Positions 9,312 to 20,772 of a stretch of 64,000 nt of DNA are shown one piece after another (the stretch's first letter is position 1; every line of letters starts with the position of its first letter). Under the pieces are notes generated by a model. It ran no database searches and had not been told where the DNA came from. It saw nothing but the letters and a program-made list of their open reading frames with translations. The stretch is from Rhabdophis nuchalis (lineage: Eukaryota > Chordata > Lepidosauria > Squamata > Natricidae), in contig CM077643.1 in NCBI GenBank assembly GCA_039707465.1, forward strand, positions 63,366,605 to 63,430,604. Direction: 5' to 3'. The translations under genes and the position numbers were made by a program.

Positions 9312-11640
9312 TCTTACCCGGCGCCGAACTCTCTTGACTCCTTGGTTTTCCGAGGAGCTGAGGGTGATGAAGCATCGGAAGAGATGCCTCTGGAGAGCCA
9401 CCCGCTCCGAGTCTGACCGGACACTGGTAAGATCTTATTTAAAGACCTACCTGGTGGCGATAAGAGCGGCGAAACGCAACTATTTCTCTGCTCTTGTCAC
9501 GTCTGCAGATAACTGCCCAGCCACCCTGTTTAGGGTGACCCACTCCCTTCTCCATCTGGAAGCGCGGGATATTCCCTTGCAGGGTCGAGCGGAAGAGTTT
9601 GGGCGTTATCTGCATGATAAAATCAATCAGATTCGGGACGGGTTGGCCTCCGACTGGATTAGTTCAAACAGGCTGACTGAGAATGTCCTGAGAATGTTAC
9701 CTGGGAGGAGTTCGATCCTGTGACTCCTGAGGACATGGACAGGATATTGGGGCGGCTGAATGCCACCATATGTTTATTGGACCTGTGTCCCTCCTGGTGG
9801 TACTGGCCTCCCGGGAGGTTACACGAGGCTGGCTCCAGGGAATTGTCAACGCTTCTCTGAGTGAAGGGTTTTTGCCAGCCGCCTTGAAAGAGGCGGTGGT
9901 GAGACCCCTCCTCAAGAAGCCATCTCTGGATCTGACTGTTCTGGCCAACTATCGTCCTGTCGCCAACCTTCAGTTTATTGGGAAGGTTGTTGAGAGTGTG
10001 GTAGCACGGCAGCTCCCTCAGTACCTGGATGAAGCTGTCTATCTGGACTCGCGCCAGTCCGGCTTCCAGCCCGGGTATAGCATGGAGACGGCAGTTGTTT
10101 TAACTGGGAATTTTAGTATTTCAATGGGGTATTTTAGCACAGGTATATATTTAATTGTTTTTTAATGTGTTTGTATATTTATTGTTTTAGTTTTCCCTGT
10201 GCACCGCTCCGAGTCCCTATGGGGAGAGGAGCGGTCAACAAATTAAAATTATTATTATTAAATTATTATTATTATTGGTCGCGTTGGTCAATGATCTCTG
10301 GAGGGCTTGGGATAGGGGCTGTTCCTCTATCCTGGTCCTGTTAGATCTCTCAGCGGCTTTTGATACCATCGACCATGGTATCATGCTGCACCAGTTGAAG
10401 GGGTTAGGGGAGGGGGGCACCGTTTTACGGTGGTTCTCCTCCTATCTCTCTGATCGGTCACAGTTTGTGTTGGCAGGGGGGCAGAGGTCGACTTCGAGGC
10501 GCCTCACTTGTGGGGTTCCACAGGGGTTGGTCCTCTTGCCCCTCCTGTTCAACATCTATGTTTAGCCATTGGGTGAGATCATCCATGGCTTTGGGGTAGA
10601 GTTCCATCAGTACGCCGATGATACTCAGCTGTACATCTCTACCCCAGACCACCCCAATGATGCCGTTGAAGTGATGTCCCGGTGTCTGGAGGCCATGCAA
10701 GTCTGGATGGGGAGGAACAGGCTTCGACTCAACCCATCCAAGACCGACTGGCTGTGGCTTCCAGAGTCACGGTATAGCCAGTTGACGCCATCCCTGGCTA
10801 TTGGGGGCGAGTCATTGGCCCCCACAGAGAGGGCTCGCAACTTGGGTGTCCTCCTAGACTCGCGGCTGTCTTTAGAAGAGCACATGATGGCCATGGCCAG
10901 GGGGGCTTTCTATCAGGTCCACCTGATAAGCCAGTTGCGTCCCTTTCTGGATCGTGACGCCTTATGCACTGTCACTCAAGCTCTCGTCACCTCCCGCCTG
11001 GACTACTGTAATGCTCTCTACATGGGGCTTACCTTGAGATGCACCCGGAGGCTCCAGTTAGTTCAGAATGCGGCCGTGCAGGGGATTTTGGGAGCATCTA
11101 GACGCTCCCAGGTGACACCTCTCCTGCGTGAGCTGCACTGGCTGCCTGTGGCTTTCCGGGTGCGCTTCAAGATACTAGTGATCACCTTTAAAGCGCTCCA
11201 TGGCAAGGGACCTGGTTATCTGCAAGACTGCCTCCTGCTGCCAAATACCTCCCACCGACCAGTTCGCTCCCACAGAGAGGGCCTACTCAGGGTGCCGTCG
11301 GCCAGACAATGTCGGCTGGCGACCCCCAGGGGGAGAGCCTTCTCTGTGGCAGCTCCGGCCCTCTGGAATGACCTACCCCCTGAATTACGTACGATCTCAG
11401 ACCTACGTCTCTTCCGTCAAGCCCTGAAGACACATTTATTTCATGCAGCCGGCCTGTCATAGCCTTGTTTTAATTGGGTTTTAGTATTGGGTTTTAAATT
11501 ATGGGCCAAAGTATTTAATATATATTAATATGTTATTTTAACTTTTGTATTTTCTGTTTTTACTGTGGCTGTTCACCGCCCTGAGTCCCGAGAGGGAGAA
11601 GGGCGGTATATAAATTAAATAAATTAAATAAATAAATAAA
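9312..11640 (+). mobile_element. Outer L2 LINE, right part
   Basis: It resumes the outer L2 at the pre-RT region (TPWFSEELRVMKHRKRC...) and continues through RT (DLSAAFDTIDHGI, CGVPQG, YADDTQLYIS near 10611-10640) to the C-terminal block and stop at 11460. It ends in the CCGCCCTGAGTCCC signature and an (AAAT)n tail. The frame is broken by several shifts and by the insertion at 10094-10273, so it is a pseudogene-grade copy. It ends only about 20 bp from the UNC79 exon 12 donor. Confidence 0.9.
10094..10273 (+). mobile_element. Short L2 3'-end insertion inside the outer L2
   Basis: About 180 bp consisting only of L2 3' UTR and terminal signature (GCACCGCTCCGAGTCCC...) with an (ATT)n tail. It splits the RT sequence between GAGACGGCA and TTGGTCGCG, which are contiguous in the inner copy (near 7862-7879). 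Confidence 0.88.
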
Positions 11641-11658
11641 CAAACTGGTGAAGGTTAC

Positions 11659-11888
11659 CTAATGACAGCTTCCACCGTACAGACTAATTCCTCAGCACCA
11701 CATTCACGGGTATTGATAGGCGGTGGTGATGTCTGATAAAGGTGGGTCTCTGCTGTTGCCCCCACTTCACTGCTGTGATGATTTGAGTGGCATCTTTTGC
11801 AGTAACGCACTGGCCTGTTACCATGGCGACCACAGCATCCAGCAGAGAAACATGTCACAACAGCCCTCCTAACATGTGAGCTGCAATT
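11659..11888 (-). CDS. UNC79: UNC79 coding exon 12, residues 375-450
   Basis: 230 nt (76 codons + 2 nt). The peptide runs NCSSHVRRAVVTCFSAGCCG... to ...ECGAEELVCTVEAVI. It is strongly Cys/His-rich (CFSAGCCGRHG, YCKRCHSNHH), a pattern that could coordinate metal. The acceptor is TTTGCAG|AATTGC and the donor ATTAG|GTAACC, the latter a weak donor at +5/+6. Confidence 0.96.
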
Positions 11889-12044
11889 CTGCAAAAAAAA
11901 ACCAAAAACAAAATAAATGTGATATAGAAGGAAAACTCAACTAGCTGACAGTCATAGAAATTTACGTTTAGAATTTACCTTGGAATGGGATGAAAAGCTG
12001 AGATGCTTAGAGGGTGGGGAAATGCAGATTTCAGATGTGAGCTA

Positions 12045-12422
12045 CAGGTAATCCTTGACATATGACCACAACATAGCCCAAAATTTCCATTGCTAAGCGT
12101 GATAGTTCTTCAGTGAGCTTTGCCTCAGTTTACGATCTTTCTTACCACAGTTGTTAAGTGAATCACTGCAGTTGTTAAATTAGTTGCATGGTTGTTAAGT
12201 TAGTCTGGCTTTCACATTGACTTTGCTTGTCAGAAGGTCGCAAAAGGTGATGACATGATCCTGGGACACTGCAACTATCATAAATAGATGGCAGTTGCCA
12301 ACTGTCCAAATTGTGATCACATGACCACCGAGATGCTATAATGGTCATGTGAAAAACTTTTTCAGTGCCGTTGTAACTTCGAATAGTTTCTAAACAAATG
12401 GTTAGAGGTTGAGGACTGCCTG
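12045..12422. mobile_element. Mariner-like non-autonomous element (CAGGTA family), about 378 bp
   Basis: It starts TA|CAGGTAATCCTTGACATA and ends GGTTGAGGACTGCCTG|TA. The imperfect terminal inverted repeats are flanked by TA, as for Tc1/mariner elements. The interior is the TTGTTAAGTGAATC... sequence found in the copies at 15.8, 30.0, 32.5 and 63.3 kb. Confidence 0.8.
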
Positions 12423-12532
12423 TATTAGATTCTAAATTCAACAATGGAAAACCAAGCTCCCAGTACCAGTATTTAGTCCTCTATACTGTTCCAGATTAAG
12501 CCTATAAGCGATGGCTCGATTCGCCTCAAATA

Positions 12533-12844
12533 GGGTACTTGTGTGACATTGAAACTTTGTCCGGCAATTCCTGTGGAACTACTGCAAGCTTTGTGCAGCT
12601 GACTGTAGAAAACTGGTCAAAAGCTCCAAATAAAGTTTCTGAGCACATGCAGACATTTTTAGCTTCTGAAATCGTTCAGACTAAAGGTGATGGTCGTTTT
12701 CCTGTTAAACATTTGGCGGCTGTGCTGTTTTGTGAAGAAATTTTCAACAGGTGCTTTACCTGTACCTTTGTTCAAGACCCACATTCTGAAGGTATGCACA
12801 ATACTATTCTTACATTAACATCCACCCATAATAGTACAAGATAA
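12533..12844 (+). other. Unidentified 102-codon ORF, possible pseudogene fragment
   Basis: An open stretch on the plus strand (peptide MCDIETLSGNSCGTTASFVQ... to ...CEEIFNRCFTCTFVQ). Its composition looks more protein-like than the surrounding noise, with balanced residues and no low complexity. I do not recognise it. It has no promoter, splice context or poly-A tail that I can see, and it lies antisense in UNC79 intron 11. It could be a decayed transposon or retrocopy piece, or chance. Confidence 0.25.
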
Positions 12845-12993
12845 ATATACTGTGGAGAGATTATGCTTTGCAATAAATCATCAATCACTCACAACTATTG
12901 AAGAATTTTTGTGAGACAGAGAAAGACCTTGATATTTGGATATTCAGTTCTTACTATATAATTTTACTACCATTAAAAAAAACCCATTTAGAT

Positions 12994-13128
12994 CAGGGGT
13001 GTCAAACTCACACTATCAGGGCGGTGTCATGTGACATATTGGGGCTTTTTCCCCCTTTGCTAAACTGGGCACGGGCGTGGCCAGCACGTGACACATCTGG
13101 CCCACAGGCTGGAAGTTTGACAGCCCTG
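12994..13128. mobile_element. Short hAT-type MITE, 135 bp
   Basis: The termini are CAGGGGTGTCAAACT and AGTTTGACAGCCCTG. The flanks ATTTAGAT (12986-12993) and ATCTAGAT (13129-13136) match at 7 of 8 positions, as expected for a hAT target duplication. Confidence 0.85.
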
Positions 13129-13136
13129 ATCTAGAT

Positions 13137-13730
13137 CTTTTAAAAAATCTTCTCATCTTTACACAATATGACAAACGACCCCCCCCCCCAAAAAATGAAG
13201 CAAGGTGGAACTTTTTATCTTGATGAATCTTGATGCTACAAGATTCTACTCTTTCTTTTCAATTGTGAAATTCTTTTGCTATTGCTCTGCCCATCACCAG
13301 GATCTCTACCTTACTCATAGAGGACAATCACAATATTTCAGACTGAGCAAATAATCTTCTTTGGGGAAAATTGCTATCTAGAAGAAAAATAACATAGCAT
13401 TCTTCCTTTCAGAGCATATCTTTGTTTTGCCACCCCCCTAAACTACCTTTGCCATCTCTATTCATTTCAACAGGCTTCCTGGTTTAGCAATTTTATATGA
13501 AGCATGCTCTTACTTAACCAGACAATGTAGTACAACAGCTCTTAGAATTGTAGGCTGAATGTCAACACATAATAATCAGAACAATTTCAAGATGTGTTAG
13601 TAAGATAAGATGATTTTCACAGAAAAACTTTTATACAGCATGTGATGATGAGGTGAAGCCAGAAACCAAACGACAACAACAACAACAACAAGCTGAATTG
13701 TATCTCAGTAAACATGCACTTCTACCTTAC
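13137..13730. other. Intron 11 segment, nothing recognised
   Basis: Contains a C-run (about 13180-13189) and an (ACA)n microsatellite (about 13672-13692). Otherwise ordinary AT-rich sequence. Confidence 0.5.
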
Positions 13731-13759
13731 CTTCTTTTGACATATAGCAGAAATTTCAG
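13731..13759 (-). CDS. UNC79: UNC79 coding exon 11, 29-nt microexon, residues 365-374
   Basis: The exon is TATAG|CT GAA ATT TCT GCT ATA TGT CAA AAG AAG|GTAAGG, giving (A)EISAICQKK. It completes the codon left by exon 10 and enters exon 12 in phase 0, and the peptide matches UNC79. At 29 nt it is far below normal exon size. Skipping it alone, or with the 41-nt exon 10, would shift the frame. Confidence 0.93.
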
Positions 13760-13944
13760 CTATAAGGGAAGGGAAATTAAAATCAAAAGAGTTATGATCA
13801 CTCTGCCACCAGGTGTAATATGATAGAGTATCCAGTAAAGCATAGGTCTCTGGCTTCTGGATCTTATTGGGTTATTCAGTACCTTATATGGACGCAGTTT
13901 AGAAACACATTTACATTAACCATTATAGGGTATTGAGGTATGTT

Positions 13945-14366
13945 TTTATTTTATTTATTTTATTTTATTAAATTTATACCCCACCCTTCTCCAAACGGAT
14001 CCAGGGTGGCGCACAGGAATTTTAAAATACATACAAAATCAATTTTAAAAAAAAAAACCTATTTAATAACCGTCCTGTGCTAAACCCAAATTAAAATCCC
14101 CAAAAATTTAAAACTGTCTAAAATAGTCAATTGCAGAAGTTACGCTAGGCCGGCTAGATGAAAAAAATGTGTCTTTAGACACTGGCGGAAGAGGCGGAGG
14201 TCGGAGATGGTGCGAAGTTCAGGGGGAAGGTCGTTCCAAAGGGCAGGACCCGCCACAGAGAAGGCCCTTCCCCTGGGTGTCGCCAGACGGCATTGTCTGG
14301 CCGACGGCACCCTGAGAAGGCCCTCTCTGTGGGAGCGTATCGGTCTAAGGGATGTATGGGGCAGGA
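13945..14366 (-). mobile_element. L2 LINE 3' end fragment
   Basis: On the minus strand it encodes the L2 C-terminal block (SLRPIRSHREGLLRVPSARQ..., SVAGPALWNDLPPELR, stop near 14140). The 3' UTR, the terminal hairpin signature (CCACCCTTCTCC...GGTGGCGCA on plus) and an AT tail near 13945-13975 follow. It has the same orientation as UNC79. Confidence 0.9.
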
Positions 14367-15100
14367 GACGAGAGTCTGTAACAGAGAGTGAATCGTTTTC
14401 CTTCATGGCTCAAACTTTCACCTTCTACCATTCAAAACAAGGCAAATCTTGCCCATTCCTTACTTTCCTGGAACTAGTTCGGGCTAGCCCACAATACCTT
14501 TATTGTTAGAGGCAAAAGCAAGATAATTACTTTTCCCATTCTATTCCCAAAAGCCAACTAAACTAGCAGTTAAATCTTCCTTACACAATGCTTCCTAATT
14601 TAGAGGTTACAGAACTTGTTAAATGACACCTTCAACTTTGTCTGTCAGCACTCTGATATTATTTCCTACTATATGCTGCCTGAGATAACTACCACTGTCT
14701 AACAGTAGTCTAGGTCTAGGCACAGTATTGGATTCTGATTTGCATAACATACATTTTTGCATAAACCCATTCGATTCCTAAGCTTGGAGGCTAAAATATT
14801 CATACAAGGAAGAAGTGCAATCATGGATTACAAGCAAATGTTTTAGGAATAGTGAATAACATTGGATTTGGCAAAGGAGGATAATCTACAATTTAGCACA
14901 ATACATTTCTGGTGAAAATGTATTCTACTCAAGACATTTCAGAAACTGCCTCGATGTTGGCAATAAGAACACTATTCAAACTTTTTAAAAATGTATTACA
15001 TAAAACTTCTCTGTTAGTCTTCTATATATAATCCTAGATAAAAGTATATTAATATATGTATTCTAAAACTAAAACTGAAAACAAAGATGTTATTATGTAT
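14367..15100. other. Intron 10 segment, nothing recognised
   Basis: AT-rich sequence between an L2 fragment and a hAT element. No features recognised. Confidence 0.5.
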
Positions 15101-15108
15101 TTATAAAC

Positions 15109-15566
<458 letters not shown>

Positions 15567-15762
15567 TTATAAACTCAGTGAATATATTTTTACTCTTACC
15601 ATTCTTTTAAAAAATATTGCCTCAATCTAATCCAATTTTCAAAAAGAAAAATTACATACGCCTTGAACAATTTGCTTGAACAATTTTAGTATACTGTATG
15701 TTTGATTGTTTGAAATTAATTGATTGAAATTGTTAAAATAATATGCTTGAACAATTTCAGTA

Positions 15763-16104
15763 AAGGTAGCCCTTGACTTACAAATGATACCAGAATTTCT
15801 GATTTTTTGCCTCAGTTGTTAAGTGAATCACTGGGATTGTTAAGTGAATCACAGGATTTTTAAGCAAATCCAGCTTCCTCCAATGACTTTGCTTGTCAGA
15901 AGCTGGCTAGGAAGGTTGCAAATAGTAATCACGTGACTCCAGGATGTTGCAACCAGTTGTAAATATGTGCCCATTGCCATGTGCCTATATTTCACTGTGT
16001 GCTGCAATGGCCATAAGTGCAAGGACCAGTCATAAGTCATTTTTTCAGTGCAATTGTAATTTCAAATGGTTGATAATAAATGGTTATAAATCAAGGATGA
16101 CCTG
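15763..16104. mobile_element. Mariner-like non-autonomous element (CAGGTA family), decayed
   Basis: It starts TA|AAGGTAGCCCTTGACTTAC and ends ATAAATCAAGGATGACCTG. The internal text (CAGTTGTTAAGTGAATC, TTTGCTTGTCAGAAG, ATCACGTGACTCC) is shared with the other copies. Confidence 0.8.
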
Positions 16105-16811
16105 GGCTTGCTATTCCCTTCACAATCCTCCTTAACAAAGACAGGCAGTTCAGCTTCACTGAAAGTTCAGAACCACAAAAATGCTTATTTTCCTCCTGAA
16201 ATTAACAGCAAATCCCTGAATACTGATAAATAGCAGAGATATGTAAAAAAAAACCTTTCAGCTCTTTCCATTACTATCTACAGGAACATATAAAAGAGTG
16301 TTAAAGCTACCAAATGTGTGTTTGTATCATCCTGGACATCCATTTATCAAATGGAAGGTCTGAAGCAAGGAGTCCCTTCTTTTTTTTTAAATCTTTCAGC
16401 AAACACAGGATGTGCAAATGTTGCTTCACTTCTCAACCATTGGATTAATTGTGAGGGATTCTGGGAGTCCAGCAACATCTAGTGGGCAACAGGTTGTCCA
16501 ATCCAACATCATTATATCTGATTAAAAATCAGATATAGTGTGATGGTTCACCTTGACATTAGCCCTAAAACCAATGGGCCTTATATCCTATTAAACATCA
16601 TGAATCCAAATGAAATCATAGTTAAAAGAAAGCTACTCAAAATCTGTGGATTATATTGAGTCTATTTCAAATCTGATTAAGTTCAGCTTCTATTTAATGA
16701 CAGAAAGGGTCTTAGATTTGCGAGAATAAGAATTAATCACTTTGAGAATAGCATCACCTCTTAAAGAATAATCCTGAAATAGTAACCTAGAAAACTATTT
16801 TATTTCAGATT
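16105..16811. other. Intron 10 segment, nothing recognised
   Basis: AT-rich intronic sequence. One short imperfect repeat (ATCAGATATA near 16520-16540). No element assigned. Confidence 0.45.
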
Positions 16812-16919
16812 AGCGATACCCAGCCACACGTTGCTTGGCCGAATCTGGTTAAATGGGCAACCAATCTGTGTGTAGATCTACACCTGCACACATACACACA
16901 ACCACCGTATAACCCCCAA

Positions 16920-17595
16920 CCTACCTACCTACCATATTTCTCCCTCTCTATCAATCCCTCTACCTATCTACCTACCTACCTACTGTATTTCTTCCTTTCT
17001 CCCTCTATCTACCTACCTATCTACATACTGTATTTATCCCTGTCTATCTATCCCTCTACCTACCTACCTACTGTATTTCTTCCTCTCTCTCTATTCCTCT
17101 ACCTACTGTATTTCTTCCTTTCTCCCTCTATCTACCTACCTACCTACCTACCTACCTACTGTATTTCTCCCTCTATCTATCCCCCTATCTACCTACCAAC
17201 CTGCCTACCTACTGTATTTCTCCCTCTCTATCTATCCCTCTACCTACTTACTGTATTTCTTCCTTTCTCCCTCTATCTACCTACCTATCTATCTACCTAC
17301 CTACTATATTTCTCCCTATCTATCCCTCTACCTACCTACCTACCTACCTGCTGTATATCTTCCTTTATCCCTCTACCTACCTACCTACCTACCATATTTC
17401 TCCCTCTCTATCCACCTACCTACCTACTGTATTTCTTCCTTTCTCCCTCTATTTACCTACCTACCTACCTATCTATCTACCTACTTACCTACCTACTTAC
17501 CTACTGTATTTCTCCCTTTCTATCTATCCCTCTATCTACCTACCTACCGACTGTATTTCTCCCTCTCTATCTATTCCCCTATCTACCTACCTACT
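16920..17595 (+). repeat. CTAC/CTAT tetranucleotide array with higher-order repeat
   Basis: Blocks of (CTAC)n and (CTAT)n alternate regularly with the spacer TGTATTTCTCCCTCTCTATC or close variants. This gives about ten copies of a 50-80 bp higher-order unit. The spacer text recurs after the CR1 at 17956, so the CR1 landed in the array. Confidence 0.93.
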
Positions 17596-17955
17596 GTAAT
17601 ACAATAATACAATAGAAGAGTGGAAGGGACCTTGGAGGTCATCTAGTCCAACTCCCTGCCTAGGCAGGAAGCCCTATACCATTTCAGACAAATGGCTATC
17701 CAACATCTTCTTAAAGACTTGCAGTGTTGGGGCATTCACAACTTCTGGAGGAAAGCTGTTCCACTGGTTAATTATTCTAACTGTCAGGAAATTCCTCCTC
17801 AGTTCTAAGTTGCTTCTCTCCTTGATTAGTTTCCACCCATTGCTTCTTGTTCTGCCCTCTGGTGCTTTGGAGAATAGCTTGACTCCCTCTTCTTTGTGGC
17901 AACCCCTGCGATATTGGAAGGCTGCTATCATGTCTCCCCAGTCCCTCTTTTATTA
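17596..17955 (-). mobile_element. CR1 LINE 3' fragment
   Basis: On the minus strand it encodes ...CHKEEGVKLFSKAPEGRTRSNGWKLIKERSNLELRRNFLTVR... to a stop at 17674. The 3' UTR GCCTAGGCAGGGAGTTGGAC and a (TATTG)n tail at 17596-17610 follow. It is 5'-truncated and inserted into the CTAC array. Confidence 0.92.
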
Positions 17956-18269
17956 AACTGTATTTCTCCCTCTCTCTCTCTATGGGCCACCTGGGAGTTT
18001 GCTATCCTCTGTGTTTTGGCCCTTTTAGGCTTCCATACGTTGATGAGGAAAAGACAGTTGGAAAGCAGCCTGATGGGAGGGGCTACAGGAGGTGAAAACC
18101 TGATCAGTGGGTACATTTTATGTTTGTGTACCTTGCACATGACACACATGTGCTAGGCACAAAATAAGTATGTATTCTATTATCGGAAGTCCTTGTGAAC
18201 ATTGTGTGAAAGTTTGGTGTGGATCAGTCCAGTAGTTTTTGAGATTAGCGGCTTTGTACAAACTATTTT

Positions 18270-19545
18270 ACATTTTTTTTTTATTGAAAAAGTTTTATTC
18301 ATACAAATTTTCCCCCTTTTTACCCCCCCGACATGTAATATAAATCACATACAAATACTATACCCCCCCTCACCCCATCTTAAAATAAGTTTCTCATTCA
18401 GATATTATACCCCCTCGCCTCCCAGCAGACACAATATAAGTTTCTCTTAGTATATTAATATCCCATTAACACCATCTTCTAAGTTAATTAAAGATATAAA
18501 AAACATAATATAAATTTCTCTTTAAGAAAAAAAAAAAAAGGCATATCCCATTATTCCCCTCTCTAGATTAATCATACATATATATTACCCCGCCCTCCAC
18601 CCTAGCCCTCCCCCACCTCCCATTCAAACCCACCCCCCTGACTTCCGCTATACACCACTCTAATAATTCCAAGCATCCCAAATATTATTTACTCTATTCA
18701 CCTATCAATCAAAGCATTCTTACCTAAAAGCTACATAATACTTCCTAATCTGATATTTATTCTGTATATAATCAATCCATTAGAAACCTTATAACAAACT
18801 CAACATAAACACCCCCTTTTAGTTGAACATTAAAATACATAGAAGATAATTCTTAAGATCTAAATACCATATCATATAACCTAACACTTATAAAACTTAA
18901 ACCATATATCCTAGCTTAAGTTTACATCCTTCCTGATTCAAAAGGTTTACTATTTTTCCCCTCTCCATTTGCTTAATTGCCCACTTAACAACACAAAAAA
19001 ATGTAAAGATTACTCTAATATTTGAAAAAAGCAAAGTTACTTCTCTCTTCACAAAGGAAACAGAAATAATATAGGAAAATTTCAGATCCTATCACATGAA
19101 GGATACAGTAAATTGCAAGAAAATTTCAAAGTTCGACCCAAGTTTTTTCCCAGAACACTAACATAATATTAGTCCTTTCCGCGTCAATGTTCATAAGTCC
19201 AACTCTTCAGGTCTCCTTCCATTCCATCCATAGCTGTTTGTAATACCAATTTAAGCAGCTGCCCCCATAAATAACAAAAAACCCCCAACCCTTTACATAG
19301 GTAACCCCCCAGTGACTTTTCATCAGGATTATAAAGTTCCAAGATCGTGATAGGGTAACAACCAGATCCACTGCAAATGCTCCGGTTCCAATTTTCAACC
19401 CTGAAAAAGTTTCCACATCCAAGAGAACCAGCATTGCAGAGATCTGTATATTTTTATCTAGATTGATTAATTGCTTCGTCCTTTAATCCTTTTGTCTTTC
19501 TTAACTCGCCATTTTTATTTATATAGATTGTATGTCCATATACCC
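18270..19545 (-). mobile_element. Probable L1-type LINE 3' UTR, minus orientation
   Basis: At 18276-18300 the minus strand ends AATAAAACTTTTTCAATAAAAA..., a polyadenylation signal plus poly-A. This is the same 3' terminal motif as the ORF1-bearing element at 61885-62771. The body is C-rich and very G-poor on the plus strand up to about 19010, unlike the flanking intron. No coding part is recognisable and the upper limit is uncertain. Confidence 0.45.
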
Positions 19546-19787
19546 CAGGCTTGCATACACTGAAGCTCTTACATTCTAAGAATGATGAAATTGTTTTCAC
19601 CACTATTTGACTGTTGAGCTGAAAAAGGAAGAAACTGAACCTGAGATTTTTTACATGTAAAGGCCTTCCATCTAGCTATGAATTCCCTTTGAATATCTTT
19701 ATAACATTTCACAAGTCCATTATTTTATAAATATTACTATATCCATGCTGTGAATATTACTTTCTCTCATGTTAAATTCAGTCTTAC

Positions 19788-19828
19788 CTTGTGGTAAAAG
19801 AACATCAACCAACCATTCACTGTGATCC
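19788..19828 (-). CDS. UNC79: UNC79 coding exon 10, 41 nt, residues 351-364
   Basis: The exon reads TTTTAAG|G GAT CAC AGT GAA TGG TTG GTT GAT ... CCA CAA G|GTAAGA, giving (G)DHSEWLVDVLLPQ(A). The first base completes a Gly codon begun by exon 9 (GG), and the last base begins the Ala codon completed by exon 11. The peptide matches UNC79. Confidence 0.93.
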
Positions 19829-20772
19829 CTTAAAAGAAAAAAGAAAAAGAATTAAAATGGACTGTGATGTCATCTGTATATCCCTTCAATGAAACCGTCA
19901 CGTTTTCAATATAATGATTATGTATGTGGACTAAGTTCTTAAGAATTCTCTGAGAAGAATTCCTGCAGGTATTTCTACAAGTTGAAGTGGAGAGATTGGA
20001 AGACTTCCACCAATTAGTTCTTCTACTTCTGCTAATCGTACACTTCTGAAAAGCTGTTTTACACGCCTGGGAGAATGAAGAGAGAGAGAAGCCTTTATGG
20101 GAGACATTGCCTAAAATTAATTCCCCAATTAATGGAACCTCCATTAAACATACATGAAGGGAAGAGCTCCCAGACACCTAATTAAGATCCAAGCTTTATT
20201 CTTACTTCTAAAACGGCAGCTGGCAGCTGAACAACTTTAGCCTCTTTGTCATTCATTTATTCCAAGTCTGCCTGTCTATTTTTTATGTTACAAAGAACAC
20301 TCTAATTTACAAAATATACAGAGGGGAAAAATCTAGTTGGCAAAAAAATAAAATACTAAAAAAGAGAATAAGTAGCTCTAAGTGTCAAATACCTCATCCC
20401 CGTATAAAGCTTGGCCTTCTTTCCAAATTAATTATTTTTGCTTTAGATTTAAAGCAAGGATTATGTCAACCCAGAGGTGACTTTTGTAAAATTAAAACAC
20501 TTCTTCGTAATCCTTTGCAAGTGACATCATTATAATGATAAAGCAATGATAAAGCAGCAGTCTGAAATCATACCTTCTGATCCACATGTCCAAGAATTCG
20601 TGGCCACATACTTCCAATTTTGATAATAATTGGATTTTAAAACTTAGGCCAAAAATAATCTATTTTCTCTACTTAATGAACAACCCTCGGTTAAATTTCA
20701 TTCTTAATACTGCTATTTTAATAAAATAATATGCGTTCCATTCTGAATATCTCATTAAAGCAAATACTGTTG
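19829..20772. other. Intron 9 segment, nothing recognised
   Basis: AT-rich sequence upstream of exon 10. An ORF on the minus strand (19830-20177) simply reads through the acceptor and is not a gene. Confidence 0.5.

Larger units (their letters stand above)
16812..18265 (+). repeat. Unclassified interspersed repeat containing a long CTAC/CTAT array
   Basis: It begins TAGCGATACCCAGCCACACG and ends around TCCAGTAGTTTTTGAGATTA. Both ends have the look of a dispersed retroelement 5' and 3' end. Between them lies the tetranucleotide array at about 16920-17595 and, after a CR1 insertion, single-copy text to 18265. I cannot assign a family; the limits are approximate. Confidence 0.4.
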
